Assembly (NCBI GenBank): GCA_963693285.1
Contig: OY848923.1
Span: 5,846,920-5,910,919, forward strand
Direction: 5' to 3'
Length of the DNA stretch: 64,000 bases
Origin: Xestospongia muta
Lineage: Eukaryota > Porifera > Demospongiae > Haplosclerida > Petrosiidae
Shown: positions 12,744 through 31,240 of the stretch, piece by piece
Layout: each line of letters begins with the position of its first letter
Position numbering within the stretch: position 1 is the first letter of the stretch
Position numbers and translations under genes: made by a program
Notes under the pieces: generated by a model
The model's input: the letters and a program-made list of their open reading frames with translations, nothing else
The model's database searches: none
What the model was told of the DNA's origin: nothing

Positions 12744-13403
12744 CAGGGGAGTAGGAACCAGGAGGCAAGGGGGGCCTAGGCCCCCAATATTTTAACAGGG
12801 GGGTCTTGCCTCTCCTTTAATTATTATATAAAACATGTGCCATGTTGATTACAACATTTAATGAACTCAAGCATGAATCACAAAGAAATGTGTAAATTTA
12901 CACATAGTATGGTATTCCCATAAAGCAGGTCACACTCATTCAAACATTGTGTCAGGTGTTTAATAACCAGCCTAGTATGAAGATCCTTCTCAAGTTATTG
13001 AGAATCTATCTAACCATTCCAGTAACTATATCAACAGCAGAATGAAGCTTTTTTGCTTTACAAAGTATTAAGACTACTTGAGGACTTCCATGAGTCAAAC
13101 TCGATTGAATCATTGCATTCTTTTGAATGTTTTGAGAGATAAGATGGTTAAATTAGATGATAAGGATATTGCCAAGAAATTCACTGAAAGAAATGAATGA
13201 TGTAAAAACTACTTCGGACAATTTTAATTGTATGTTTGTTCTAATTATTGTATTAAAAAACATTTCCATGTTGCTGGTCAGAGAAAAAGGGATGCATTCA
13301 AAAATGCTTAAAAAGCACTAATAAAAATATAGTACATAGTTTGCTCTAACATCACCATGTAGGGTTGTGCCTCCCCTATGAGTTTCATCTTCCTACTCCC
13401 CTG
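12744..13403. mobile_element. Degenerate hAT-type DNA transposon, 660 bp
   Basis: Ends are inverted repeats (CAGGGGAGTAGGAA at left, TTCCTACTCCCCTG at right). They are flanked by a direct repeat TTAAT (12739-12743 and 13404-13408). The paralogous site after gene A (about 6740) is empty, with a single TTAAT, which fixes the boundaries. Reading + strand about 12998-13130 gives a stop-riddled match to the hAT C-terminal dimerisation region (LTIPVTISTAE, then SFFALQSIKTT). The internal part is too short for a full transposase, so it is a dead, deleted copy. The 5-bp target duplication is shorter than the 8 bp typical of hAT. Confidence 0.85.
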
Positions 13404-13591
13404 TTAATAGTTTGAAGCTTTATTTTGTCAAGACTTTTGTTTTAATAGTTTTATAGTCTGAAGGTTTATTTTGCCATGACTTTTATTTAAAGAACAAATT
13501 GTTATGATAACTCTTCAGTTTTGCCAATTTATCTATAAGATACATAGGATAGAAATGTGTGCTTCCTGTAAGCATGTAGCCATAGATATTG

Positions 13592-14442
13592 TTAACCTCG
13601 CTGTGCGTGGGCGCATAGCGAGGGTACTGTAGTCTGTTTGTGTGTGTGTGTGTGTGTGTGTGTCTGTTACCAGAGTTGTTTTTTTTGAACTGCTATAACT
13701 TGGCAACCGAAGCATTAGCGGCTACCAACGTTTAGCAACGAATAGAAAAGCATGTGGACTTTACAACAGTAGTGTCAAGAACATCGTCAAGGAAAACAGA
13801 AGCTTAAAACTCGCAAAAGAATTTTCAGGCTGCAGAGGTCAAGTGCCGTTTCTCGAAAAGTAAAAAACTTAACGTGGAGATTTTTTAGTATCTTGTAAAC
13901 AATCTCAGAGGAATACGGATCAGCAAGACAGAAGGCCGTTGGTCGAAGTAATCGTTAGAAAAGTTCTGAAAAATGTTTTGTGGACTTAGAGCGAAGTAAC
14001 GCATTCAGGAAACGTCTCCAAGCACTGAAAAGACTGCTACTAATAGATAATATATCGATTTATATTTGTACCACGGGACGTTTCCAAAGAACGTTTCATC
14101 TTCAAGTTACAATAAATTTTGTATATGAAATATTGATAGATTTTAAAGGGTCATGTAAAGACTCAGAGAAACTTTTCATCACGAAAGTAGCACTTAATCT
14201 TGCTTGGGAATTGAATGATACTATCACTTATTCAGTTACTGCTTCACAAACATGACAAAGCTAGAAATCAAGCAACAATTAATGAGCATATACAGAATGA
14301 CAAAGCTTGCCATTTTATAACCACACCTTCTGGAATGTTAATAAATTTTCTTGCAATAACAACATCATAGCTGGGCCTAAGCTGGCATAGAATTTATAAA
14401 TAACTTAGAAACTACAGCGAGGTTTGGCACTTTAGTGCCTTT
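13592..14442 (+). mobile_element. Interspersed repeat, copy 1 (TTAACCTCGCTG family)
   Basis: An 851-bp element inserted between B and C; the site after gene A is uninterrupted. It starts TTAACCTCGCTGTGCGTGGG, ends with CAGCGAGGTT followed by a small hairpin GGCACTTTAGTGCC and TTT, and has a (TG)n run near its 5' end. A reverse-strand copy is at 51422-52374. Open reading frames inside are short and not shared in an intact form by the two copies, so it looks non-autonomous. Confidence 0.8.
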
Positions 14443-14629
14443 CATTATTGTCATTATTGAGATTCTATATGAATTGACACGCCCCATACACCACACATTT
14501 ATAATATGCATACCAGTCGGTATGTTAACTAGTTTCGAGTTGAACTGACGAAAAGGAAGGTAAATATATCAATATTACTGTAATCTACTATTATAGGACT
14601 TTGATTTAGGGCAACATCTCTGTTATATC

Positions 14630-20286
<5,657 letters not shown>

Positions 20287-20599
20287 AGACAACATAATGA
20301 TACCTCAAATTGGAAAAAGCCCTTTTTAATGCCATTAAGCTGACTGAATAATTAAAATATCCTGCTGCAATATAGTATTTGTGTTATTAGTAGTAGTTGT
20401 AGGCCTATTAGTAGTCATTTTTTATTTTCAACAGTAACAATATTAATGTGACATTATAAAAAGTTTCAAAAACATAGATGCAACGAGAGACATATGCTCA
20501 ACATGAAGTTAACAATGGTTAAAATAATGGGGATAAATAGAAATAATGGAGGGACTATGTATGTCAGCTAAGAAGTAATAAATAATAAGTTATTGAACT

Positions 20600-20720
20600 C
20601 TGGTTGCTTGAAATACTTTTACTTCAGAAGGCTATACACCAAAACAGAATGATCTGTTACAAAACATATAGAGTATTGAGTCTGTGTATTTACAGGTTTA
20701 CACTCTTTGGGTTCATGTGC
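20600..20720 (-). pseudogene. Relic of a b561 C-terminal loop exon
   Basis: Reverse strand reads a decayed version of the exon that starts DRPALVHSLLKYKY in gene G. A closely similar reverse-strand relic is at 33700-33790. Confidence 0.6.
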
Positions 20721-20754
20721 AGGAGTAAATATACAATAATTAATTATTTATTTA

Positions 20755-21059
20755 TTTGATGTTTTTGGCTGGATCTCTACTGGTATTAAGTGCCATCTTT
20801 TTGCTGCTTGGATGACACCAATCCTACCTAATGGAGAATGGTTTCAGATATGACATTGATTATGTATACTCTCATATTCAATCTCTTTCTCTTTTTAGTT
20901 TTGTTGTACTTTTATAATTATTTCCACTCTTAACACCTCTGGGTTTTATTTTCGTGTTTTCTGGCAATAATGTTGAGATCCCTGCTGATATCTACACAGA
21001 ATTGATTGGCTTTGCTTGTTTAAGATGACACAATGCTTACAATTAATATTGTTTAATAA

Positions 21060-21112
<53 letters not shown>

Positions 21113-21394
21113 CTCACTTTCCCTAAGTGGCTAATGTTGGACTTCACAATTATAATACAGGTTGATGACTTTACTCTAGTAGATTTCATTCAAGGTGGTG
21201 GGTGGGTCATCTTTATCTTTATACCTACTTTTCACAGTGACCTATCCCTATAAATTAGCTATCATTTTGCTATCATTTAGGATTCTCCTATTTATTGGAG
21301 AGCATTTGTTATTTTTGCTTTAATCACACTGTCTCTTGTAGTCATTCTTATTATTATGATAGCAGATACTCAAGTCAACAAGTTTTGGGCATAG
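20755..21394 (+). pseudogene. Relic of the b561 half of a gene A/B/C paralog
   Basis: Blocks match b561 exons of gene C. At 20757-20850 the first TM exon has a 1-nt deletion in the T run and a lost donor; 20899-21025 is a decayed second-helix exon; 21126-21163 is a scrap; 21281-21394 is the final TM exon, still open (DSPIYWRAFVIFALI). No upstream DOMON or Reeler part is present. The end runs into the direct repeat at 21366. Confidence 0.75.
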
Positions 21395-21590
21395 GTACAT
21401 AAAACTGTACATGTCTTTTAAGGGTTTCTAGTACCTGTAACAATTTAAAGTGAATATATACCCAATCATTGTTACCATGTCATCTAGAGTAAGTGACTAC
21501 TTATCAATATGTATGTTTGCCATTAGTTTCTTGTATTGGTTATAGTCACTTTGACATTCTTATAAATATAATTGTCTTCCTGTGTTCTGT
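21366..21590. repeat. Dispersed direct repeat, left copy
   Basis: About 220 bp (from ACTCAAGTCAACAAGTTT to the GTTGTCTTCC-like end) recurs in the same orientation at about 45168-45390. The two copies flank the whole D1-D2 receptor block. Confidence 0.75.
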
Positions 21591-21968
21591 TTTATTGAGG
21601 GCCTTTGCCATCAAAAGAGGGTGATTTTTGACATATGATATAGGAAACAATGAATTGATCATACTGTCATGTTAACTGGTGTCATAGAAGATGGTAAGGT
21701 ATCATAAGAGTAATTAAGAGTAATTAGAATATCATCAAAATAATGAATGTCTATATCATAGTGATTATTTTTATGTTGTTTCTTTTAGGAAAAAACATGA
21801 CCAGTACTGGTCAGATAAACTCAGAAAACCATTAGATGTACAAAAATAGACTTGTAGTCCTTTTAAATTCTTATGTTCCGTTTGCTGATTATATTACATC
21901 ATAGATGACTTACTAGACTCCTTTTAAAGCTTGAAAGTCATAATAGCTGAGCCAATAAGTTACTTTAG

Positions 21969-22008
<40 letters not shown>

Positions 22009-22424
22009 TTTAGGATCACTATGTATGTTGTCAATTATTATCTAATTATGTAGAAACCTTTGATTGTCATACTAACTATAAAGGTATATCTTGAACACAA
22101 CACACATTGACTTATAATAAGATAATCCTCTTATTATGAATAGTTAATTAAGCAATAGTTTATTTTTGTTATAGCATATATATTTATATGCACATCTTTT
22201 TAGCATTGTTAGAAAAATAGTATTTATGATGTTATTATTTAAAATTTGCATATCTCTTTTCTTTGGTTAGTGATTAATTCAATTTGATCACATACATATA
22301 GTCTATTGTCTTATCAATTGTCTGTATTGTCATGACATTAGCCACACCTTATTAAACCAAATCCTCCCCTCTCTTTGCAAAATTAAAAGCAGAATACATT
22401 TTCAGAATATAGAGCAATGCCAAC

Positions 22425-25400
22425 ATGTTGTTGAAGATATTGATATTGTGTTGTATGTTACTACTAGTACAACTAGGAGATGGACATGAACCTATCAACA
22501 GACCTAGTAATGGTTAGTAGTTGTTGTTAGAGTGATCATTAATATATACTTTATAATAACAGGTGTACAACTGTATCTACCCTATGAAAATAGGATAATA
22601 CCAGATTTCTCAATGATATATGCTGGACAGTTTTTTGATGTTGATCAGAATTATGATGGTACTAGTGATGGTTTGTGGTGTCAGAGTGCTAATAATGGTT
22701 CTAATATTGGACTGTGGTATTATCCTAATGGTACTCAAGTACCTTTGTTTAATGGAAACTTTGGTTTTAACAATGGTGCACCAAGTCCAATATTTTCTAA
22801 GAGGTTCACGAGTCAGATTGCACTAGCTAGAACAGGTGGACTATTAGGCTATGAAGGTCTGTACATCTGTATCATTCCCAATGAGAATGGAGTGAACCAA
22901 ACACTAGTTGTAGGAGCATACAGAAATGCTGCTTACAATAGCAATGGTCAGTGACTGAGTTCATGTAGTAATAAAGTGGTGATATATCTTCCTCCTGTAT
23001 AGATGGTCCTGATGCAGACTCCTCCATGAAATTCACTCTTGTCTCCACAAGAGATGTCAACCCTCCAGTCTTCACTCTCAGCTTCAATGTCTCTGATGGA
23101 CCTCCCACTGATGTCAATTGTACAGATGGAAGTAACCCATTTACCATTGCTAGTGGTGACCTGTCTCGTGTGATAGTGAATGGATCAGGATCTGTTACAC
23201 AGGTGACAGTGACAGTGAGGATGAGACAGGCTGGTACTTACCAGTGTACTGTCTCCAATGCCAAAGTAACTAATGGTCCTATACCTGGACATAATAATAG
23301 TCAATACGCTACAAGTAGTAATAGTACATCACAGCCTATAACAGGTTAGTAAATCACTGAGAAGGATAGTATACATATTCTCTCTGTTATAGTTGCTGGT
23401 ACTCCTACTGGTCTGACTGCTGCAAGACTGAACACAGGTCTGACACATGTACAACTCTCCTGGTCATCTGTGTCAGGAATAGCTGGTTATGAGGTGTTCT
23501 ATCAACTCAGTAATAGTAGTAGTTCTGTAATGAGTGCAGGAACTACCACTAACACAATGTTGAATATAACATCAGGACTGAGTTTATACAGTACATATAA
23601 CTTCTTTGTAGTATCATATGGCAGTGAGGGTAATACAGTACTACCTAGTGATCATAGTAACAATGTTACTGTGACATTTTGTAAGTAAAAAATCTATTTT
23701 TATTGTGGTGACTTCTCTACTCTATAGCTAAACCCTTAGTTACTCTGACACTTACTAACACTAATAACACTATCATTATGATGTGGATACCACCTTCATT
23801 TGCTCCTTCTACTTATGAAGATTTTCATCAATGTCATGGGCTATGTGAACAGACTCTAGGTCCTACCAAACCCACTAATTTATCAATTTCATCACCATAT
23901 ACATTTACTGGTATTGATCCTAGTACTTTCTGTATTGTTGGTCTTAATGGAGTATATGGTAATGACACTATAGTCCTGGGTACTGAAAATACCACTACAC
24001 TCTCATCTGGTAAACTATGTTATATTATCATATTCATAATCATAATGTTGTTCTCACATTATCTACAGTACCCACGTCATCTGTCAGTAATATCACTATA
24101 TCATCAGTTGAGGCAAGATCCATAACTGTATCATGGGATGAGGTACCTTGCCCTAGACAGAATGGACCCATCACTGGTTACTTGTTCTACTACACTAACA
24201 CAACATTCAGTGACACTGTTAACATTACTGGAAGGGACAACAGACAGTACAACCTCACAAAACTCACACCTTACACTAACTACACTGTGACAGTAATAGC
24301 ATACAATGATGCTGGGACTGGACCAGCAAGTAGTGAGGTAATACAACAGACAGGAGAAGATGGTAAGAGTAGCATAACATTTATTAAGTAATTTAATAAT
24401 CATTATAGAACCTGGTGAGGTATTTGGTCTACGGTTTAGTGGTGTTGGTATGGAGCTAATCAGCATAACATGGAATATACCCACAGTACCCAATTGTGTC
24501 ATTATCATGTATGAGATACATTATAGAGAGTCTAACAATAATGGTCCATACAATATGACTAATACAACCAACACACAGTACAGTATAGGAGGACTACTAC
24601 CTAACACTAACTATACCATTGGAGTAAGAGCATATACCAGTGTAGGACCAGGAGAATGGAATGATATATATGTCTCAACAACATTAGGTTTGTTAATTTA
24701 ATAACATTTCATTCACTTTTAAGTACATGTCTTTCTTTACTAATTCTAGTTGTTCAAGACTTCATTGTGATACCACTTAATACAACAGCAGTATGGTTGA
24801 TGTGGCAAACTCCTCAAATATCTAATATACTTTATTACACAGTGTATTATAACAAATCTAATGACAGAGGAATGATTAATATCTCTTCTAATGCTATCAA
24901 TGGTGTCGTAGGAGGCCTAGTTCCTAATAGTGCTGACTATCAGTTTACAATATCAGCAACCATTGAAGTTAGCATTGGAGTATATCAAGAGGGCCCCCAA
25001 ACACAACTGACTGCTCCTGGTATGTAATTATATGGTCAATTACACAATAATAAATGAAGCAAGTACGTTTAAGATATAGATAAATGTAATTTAGTTCCAG
25101 TCACATAACCATGCCAAATAAACATGTTATTATTGACTGAATACAATGAGGACTAATTGTGTTTACTGAAAGAGTCTGCACTATGACAAATGTAAATACA
25201 ATTAATAATGGGAATTACCTTAACATAACAATATACTATAACGCATTATACCTTATTTATTATTCATGCATGTATGTGACAAACTGTCTTATGAACTATC
25301 ACTAATGTATATTGTTTACAGGTCAAGCTCCAGTTGTAGTCACAACAATGACCTATAGTCCTAGAGTTGTTGGGAAAACGCTCAAAATTGCTTTCATTAT

Positions 25401-28400
25401 AGAGACAGTCAAAGGATTAGTACTAAATCCTATTTATTCAGTGAGAAAGATAGATGAACTCCATAACAGTGATATTCAAGACCTTGGCATCACCAACATT
25501 ACTCATGAAAATGATACATATACAAATGTGACAATAGTATTTGAAATGCTAATGTTTCAAGACAGAGGAAAGTACATGTGTATAGTAAATTATACTAGTG
25601 CTGCTACAAATGGTTCTGTATCTTTTACATCACAACCAGAAATAGTGTCTGTTGAATGTAAGTATAATTCTTACATATGATTACATGTATAGAGTTATGG
25701 TATCCTATCTCAGTAGTTTATGTTGTACATAGAAATATATGTCTAAAGTCATCAATCCAACATTATATGAAGATTCATTTATATATAATCTTCATGATTA
25801 AAGGATATATATATTGTTTCCATTTATCAATATTTCTTGTTCTAATTTAGTTCCTCCACTTGAACCCAACATCACCAAAAGTTACTATGGATCTGTCTAT
25901 GCTGGTACACCATTAACACAGAATTGTTCATTACAGCTGGATGAATTGGTAGATATTAATACAATAGTGTCATTTCAATGGACAAAAGATGGAATGATTA
26001 TTCAAGAAGACTCTCGAGTTACTATAAGTTTTATTACTATTTCTTCATTGGAATATGTATCCTCTGTCTCCTTTAATCCATTGAATATAACAGATAATGG
26101 ACAATATCACTGTTATGTTTTTGTGGTACCAAATGTGACTGACAATTACATACTCAATGCTAGTGCAAATACTACTAGAAGTATTTCAGTGAATAGTGAG
26201 TTAAAAATAATTAGTACATTTAATATAAATTATTTAAATAGAATTGTTATTATAAAGAATTAAAGAATATATAGTTGGTATATTAAAACAATAGAAAATA
26301 ATTGAGCAAAGATAACTGGCCACCTTGTCTTTACAATGATAGCATTAACACTGAAAATAAATATTTTATATAAACTAGTTGGAAACCTTAAGTATATGTG
26401 TCAATGACATTCTACAAAATCATAAGAACTAACAAATGTAACCATAGATGGGATGATATAAAAACATTGTATATATATCTTCTTCTATTACAGGTCTTCC
26501 TAATCCAATTGTTAACATTATAACTAGTGGAAATCAATCTATTGGTGGAACCTATAATATAACATGTACTGTGAGTGTAGTGGACAGACTAATAGTAAAC
26601 CCTACTATTGACTGGACAAAGAATTCATTAATAAATTCTAATGATGAAGGTGACACACTCAATGTAGCACCAACTGTTATTGGAAATAATGCTCAGTCTT
26701 TAATATTTTCATCACTTAATACTTCGGATGCTGGACAATATACATGTCAAGCTACTATAGTAATACCTAACATTACTACCACAATAGCCAGCTCAAACAG
26801 AAGTATTCAGCTACAAGGTAAATATTATAAAGTATTATTAATTTATGACATTACTTTCTAGTTCCCACTCCTGATGCAAGTATTACCTTATCAAGACAGA
26901 CTGACCTCTTAGCTGGTAGTACTCTTAGCATTACATGTACCACTACTCTTAACTCAAGAGTTAATACACATGTTACCATAGCAACAGTTTGGAGAATGGG
27001 ATCAAAAAGTCTCCAAACTGATACTAGATTGACAATTCACAGTGCTACAAAAACAAGCAGTAACCAGTATCAGTCAGTGCTTCATTTTAATACACTTAGC
27101 AGCACTATAGACTCAGGCAATTATGTATGTAATGTAACTGTTAATTCAGACTCTAACTACACTTATGTCACTGGCTCTAATAGTGTTACTACTACAATAT
27201 CTCTGACTGTTACAGGTATATATGTCCTATATTGAATCACAATATGTCATGGCATCTTATAGATCCTACGATTGGAGATTTTGCTGTATTGCCAGACTCA
27301 TTTCTGGGTCTAGAGACATATTGTCTTGCCTCAGACCCTTATGATAACTTCACTCTAGTATGTACTGCTAGTAAACCAGCTCTAGTGATACCAGCTCTTA
27401 AAGTGATCTGGCTACATAATGGTACTGAACATCAAGGTGTAGTTACCACTCAAAATGATGACACTTATGTAATGAATACTCTAAGTTTCTCAAGAAGTTT
27501 TGTTAATGACTCTGGTACTTACACTTGCATAGCTAAACTAACCATTCCAGAGTCTCCTGACATCAGTTTAACAGAAAACAGTACAGTCACTTTGAGACGT
27601 AAGTGAAATTATATTAATGTTATATTATCCTTCATTTATAATAAATACAGCTCAAAGAAATCCTTATCCTGTCATTGACATATCATCAACAGCTGGACAA
27701 ACTAACTCTATTATCTACTTTACTATTCCATCCATTGCCTATACACCTGAGATATATCATATCAACTATATTGGTCTGGAATTACAGAATACTTTAACTA
27801 CTAGTTCTAGTCTAGTGGGTACTGACAACATTGCTGCTGTTAACAGGATGTATGAGATCATATTAACTAGTCTAGAGGAAGCTAACACTTATAACTTCAC
27901 TGTTGTATCTACTAACTGTATTGGTAATACTAGTAGTCAAACAATGAGCTTTACCACTCTACCAGCATGTAAGTAAAATGACTTCTCTTGATATTATTAT
28001 ATTTAATGTATTTATTTATTTTACAGTACCAACTGGTACACCTCTAAATTGTAATGTCACTGTGCATAATGACAGTGTGACTTTACAATGGAATGAACCA
28101 GAGAAAGCATTACAAAATGGGCTTCTAGTAGGATATAATTTAACATGTCGACAACAAGGCTCCAGTAAGACATTAATGGGACTACCAAATACACAGATGT
28201 CAACTGATACTATGGTTGTTATATCAAACTTGTCACCTTATATCGTTTATTTCTGTGATTTATCAGCTATTAATGTAGTAGGTGAAGGACCTGCTTTACA
28301 ATGTTCATTTGCTACTGTAGAAGAGAGTAAGAAAAGTATACAATTTTTATGCTGTTTAAATAATTTCCAAATAGGACCTAGTGATGCTCCTCAAAACTTC

Positions 28401-30337
28401 GCTTCCACTTCAACTAAAACTGATGTTACATTTAACTGGAGACGTCCAGCTACTCCTAATGGCATTATAATACAATATAATCTCACTGTAAACAACTTGA
28501 ATACTAACCAAGCTTTTGTAGAGATTATTGATGTGACTCCTAACCAAGAAACTGTGTCCAAAACTATTGATGGATTCTCTCCCTATCAGAATTACACAGC
28601 TACTGTTTCAGCTAGTACAGTAGTTGGATATGGACCTAGTGCTTCTACTGAAGGAAGAACTGATCCTGATAGTAAGCAGATATAATAATAAGTTTTACAT
28701 CATTCAATTTCATTTCTTTTGCTATAGTTTCATCAGCTGTCAATTTATTGACAATTCCAATTCAAATTACTAATATTTTAGTTATCACTTCCATACCTGT
28801 TGTCAACGATTCCACTGTTTACCTCACTTGGACTCCTCCTACCTCACCCAATGGATATATTAGTGGTTATAATATAGCAGTAAATAATAAAAGAAATCAT
28901 CCAAATGTCACAACCTTTGTTCCAAGTACTTCTGATGCAAATATTTACACTAATTTGATCACTCAACTAGGTGAATTACTAAAAGCCTAATATCTCAATG
29001 TTTGCTTCTATTATATAGTGGCTGGTATTCCTTATTACATTACAATTGGTGGTGTCAATGAAGTTGGTCAAGGAGAGAACATAACTGTTGCTGTGTTCAG
29101 TCAGCCATCATGTAAGTAAAGATGAGATGTCTTGAAATATCACTTCATTCATTAATGTCTCCTGTAGTACCTACTCAAAGTCCAGCAGATGTTAAAGCCT
29201 CTCGATCTCAAGATGATCTTTCCATCAATGTCACATGGTCTCCATCAACTTTTGAAGATGTTGGAGCATTTTTTATATATAAAATAACGGCTACTCTTGA
29301 TAGCACTGATAGAAGACATCATCAGGTTGCCAATCCTGTGGTACAATATGAACCCTACAATGAAACATCAACTGTCCTTACTGGACTTGATTCTAGAGAG
29401 GGATATTCTGTCGTAGTGAACTATGTCATATTTGGTCAAAATGGAGACATAACTGGTCCAGATAGTAATCCTATTCAAGTTCCTCCTAGTAAGTCATTAT
29501 AATGGCAATCAAGTTGCTGTTAATTCTCCCCAAATAGATATAAACACTGTAACTCAACTTCCATCTAGTACTACAATTACAATAAGTAGTACATCAATTG
29601 TTATAAGTGATACAATAACTGCCAGTACAACTAACATTGGTAAACTAATGGAGCTTGAAATGTTATGATTTTTGTCTTACAGTGCCACCTACAAGCTCTA
29701 CAGATGATGGTTCCAGTAGTACTGGATTGGTCATTGGTTTAGCAGTGGTATTGGGCATTGCATTTATTACTATTATTATTCTGGTTTTAACTGTCCTGTG
29801 TATGTATAAAAAAAAACTCAATACTTTTGAACTGAATAGGTAACTTAATTAAACATTTATTGAAGACATCTAATGCGTTTAAACACAGATACAAAGAGGA
29901 GGGTATTTCTATGACCCTAAGTCAAAGTTATATTACACCCAATAAACATACCTTATTGTTAGTTGTTTTGTACTATAGCGTGGTATTATTTTGTCTTTCT
30001 ACTGTATTTTAGAAGTGTTCCTGCAGAACCACTATATGACAATATTTTAGACAAACCTTCAGCAAATACAGATTATGAGATACCAGTGTCTCCATGTACA
30101 GCTTATGATACTACTCAATTTACATTGTTAGTTGCTTAATACTATTGTTTGCTATTATTTATCTTTCCATTGTCTTATAGAAGCATTCCTGCAAAGCCGT
30201 CAAATGACAATATTATAGATGAATCTACAGCAACTGTGGACAATGACATACCAGTGATTCCATGTCCAGCTTATGATACTATTCAAAATAGAAATATACA
30301 ATCATTAGAAGACTCATATACATATATTGACATATAG
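22425..30337 (+). CDS. Receptor D1: Ig/fibronectin-III single-pass membrane receptor
   Basis: A 2,007-residue type I membrane protein in 23 exons (22425-22512, 22563-22946, 23003-23344, 23393-23680, 23728-24009, 24069-24362, 24409-24687, 24750-25019, 25322-25657, 25851-26195, 26494-26817, 26862-27215, 27263-27598, 27651-27968, 28027-28326, 28375-28671, 28728-28970, 29019-29111, 29168-29488, 29538-29639, 29683-29839, 30013-30126, 30181-30337). Signal peptide MLLKILILCCMLLLVQLG; two Ig-like exons (GTYQCTVSN); five FN3 exons; five Ig exons (GQYHCYV, GQYTCQA, GNYVCNV, GTYTCIA); five FN3 units, the fourth split over two exons; Ser/Thr stalk; TM (LVIGLAVVLGIAFITIIILV); tail with YDNI, DYEIPV, AYDTTQ, AYDTIQ and YIDI. 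Almost all junctions are phase 1. Likely adhesion or recognition receptor; ligand unknown. No kinase or phosphatase domain follows the TM. Confidence 0.9.
30013..30337 (+). other. Tandemly duplicated cytoplasmic tail exons of D1
   Basis: Exons 30013-30126 and 30181-30337 are diverged copies: S(V/I)PAxPxxDNI, then a D-x-x-IPV-x-PC-x-AYDT-x-Q core. Both enter in phase 2 and the first also leaves in phase 2, so it can be skipped without shifting frame. If its intron is retained, a TAA at 30137 ends the protein early. Intron 30127-30180 is only 54 nt. Confidence 0.75.
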
Positions 30338-30381
30338 CCTTAGTTATGTTACTGCTGTTGTTAGTATATTTATTGTAAACA

Positions 30382-30387
30382 AATAAA
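30382..30387 (+). terminator. Polyadenylation signal of D1
   Basis: AATAAA 45 nt after the D1 stop; conserved in D2. Confidence 0.7.
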
Positions 30388-30889
30388 ATAACAAAAACGT
30401 TTCATTATATAGTGTTTATTTTATTCTTCTGATATAATCAATAATGTGAATGTGATGATAGACTAATGTTTTAAATAATTCATTGGTCATTTATATTGTA
30501 TATAACATATATGTATTGAGTATTCTAAACATCAGTGTTTTCATATGTTGTTAATATATATACACTGGTTGACAGTTGTGTAGTTTAAGTAATTTTAATG
30601 GATGTTGGACTTTATCCATCAACTTTGAATGAGGTCTCCAAGTAAATATAAAAGTCTGCTATTAGTGAGAGTTAGAAAAGAATAGTTTAAAACATTCTAT
30701 TTAAAATGCATTCCTTACCTTTGTATGACTGACTGGCTGGCTACTTAGTTACCATTGATTAGAATGGAGTAGGGGAACAATATATGTGACCAAAGTGGAT
30801 GGGACTGATTAAAACATGTAATGTAAATAGCATAACACATCAACCAATTACTCTTTTTGTCTTCTGTTTCCATATGCCTTTTTCTCCTG

Positions 30890-31240
30890 TAACCTCAGAT
30901 AGATCTACTGATAGTCCACATACAAGTACCTGTAAGTGCATAACTCTTGATCATTCTTCTGAATCATTAGAGACTATTCCATGCAGGAGGCTTATTTCTC
31001 TACTGAGATATTCTGCCAGTCAGGCTTATACAGGTATTTTTATGCATCCTAACTATAAGAAATTTTAAAGAGTCTATTGTTCTGTCAATTGGTTCTTTCA
31101 ATAGTCAAACTCGAAGGTGGTCAGTTATTTAAAGGTTTCATGATTCAAGTCAACATTTTGGATCATTGGTACTTTCTTATTATTGCCATCTGGAACTAAG
31201 ACATTATCTTGCTCTGGAGTGGCAACAGCAAGTGCAGGAA
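30890..31240 (+). pseudogene. Relic of Reeler exons 1-2 (F/G type)
   Basis: About 30890-31033 resembles the first exon of F/G (STCKCITLDHSSES..., SASQAYTG) without a start, and about 31104-31240 resembles the second (VKLEGGQLFKGFMIQ). Frames are broken and no DOMON part follows. Confidence 0.7.

Larger units (their letters stand above)
21970..30606 (+). repeat. Segmental duplication, copy 1 (contains receptor D1)
   Basis: Begins at a (TC)n run followed by ATTTTAGGATCACTATGTATG and ends near ACAGTTGTGTAGTTTA. The same order of exons, introns and flanks is found at 35888-44612. Introns are nearly as similar as exons, so the duplication is recent. Confidence 0.85.

Noticed and set aside
13980..14255. 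91-codon plus-strand frame
   Set aside because: It lies wholly inside the interspersed repeat; the second copy (51422-52374) does not keep the frame intact and no domain is recognisable.
24131..24508. 125-codon minus-strand frame, repeated at 38020-38397
   Set aside because: Antisense of FN3 exons of D1 and D2; it crosses their introns and has no independent support.
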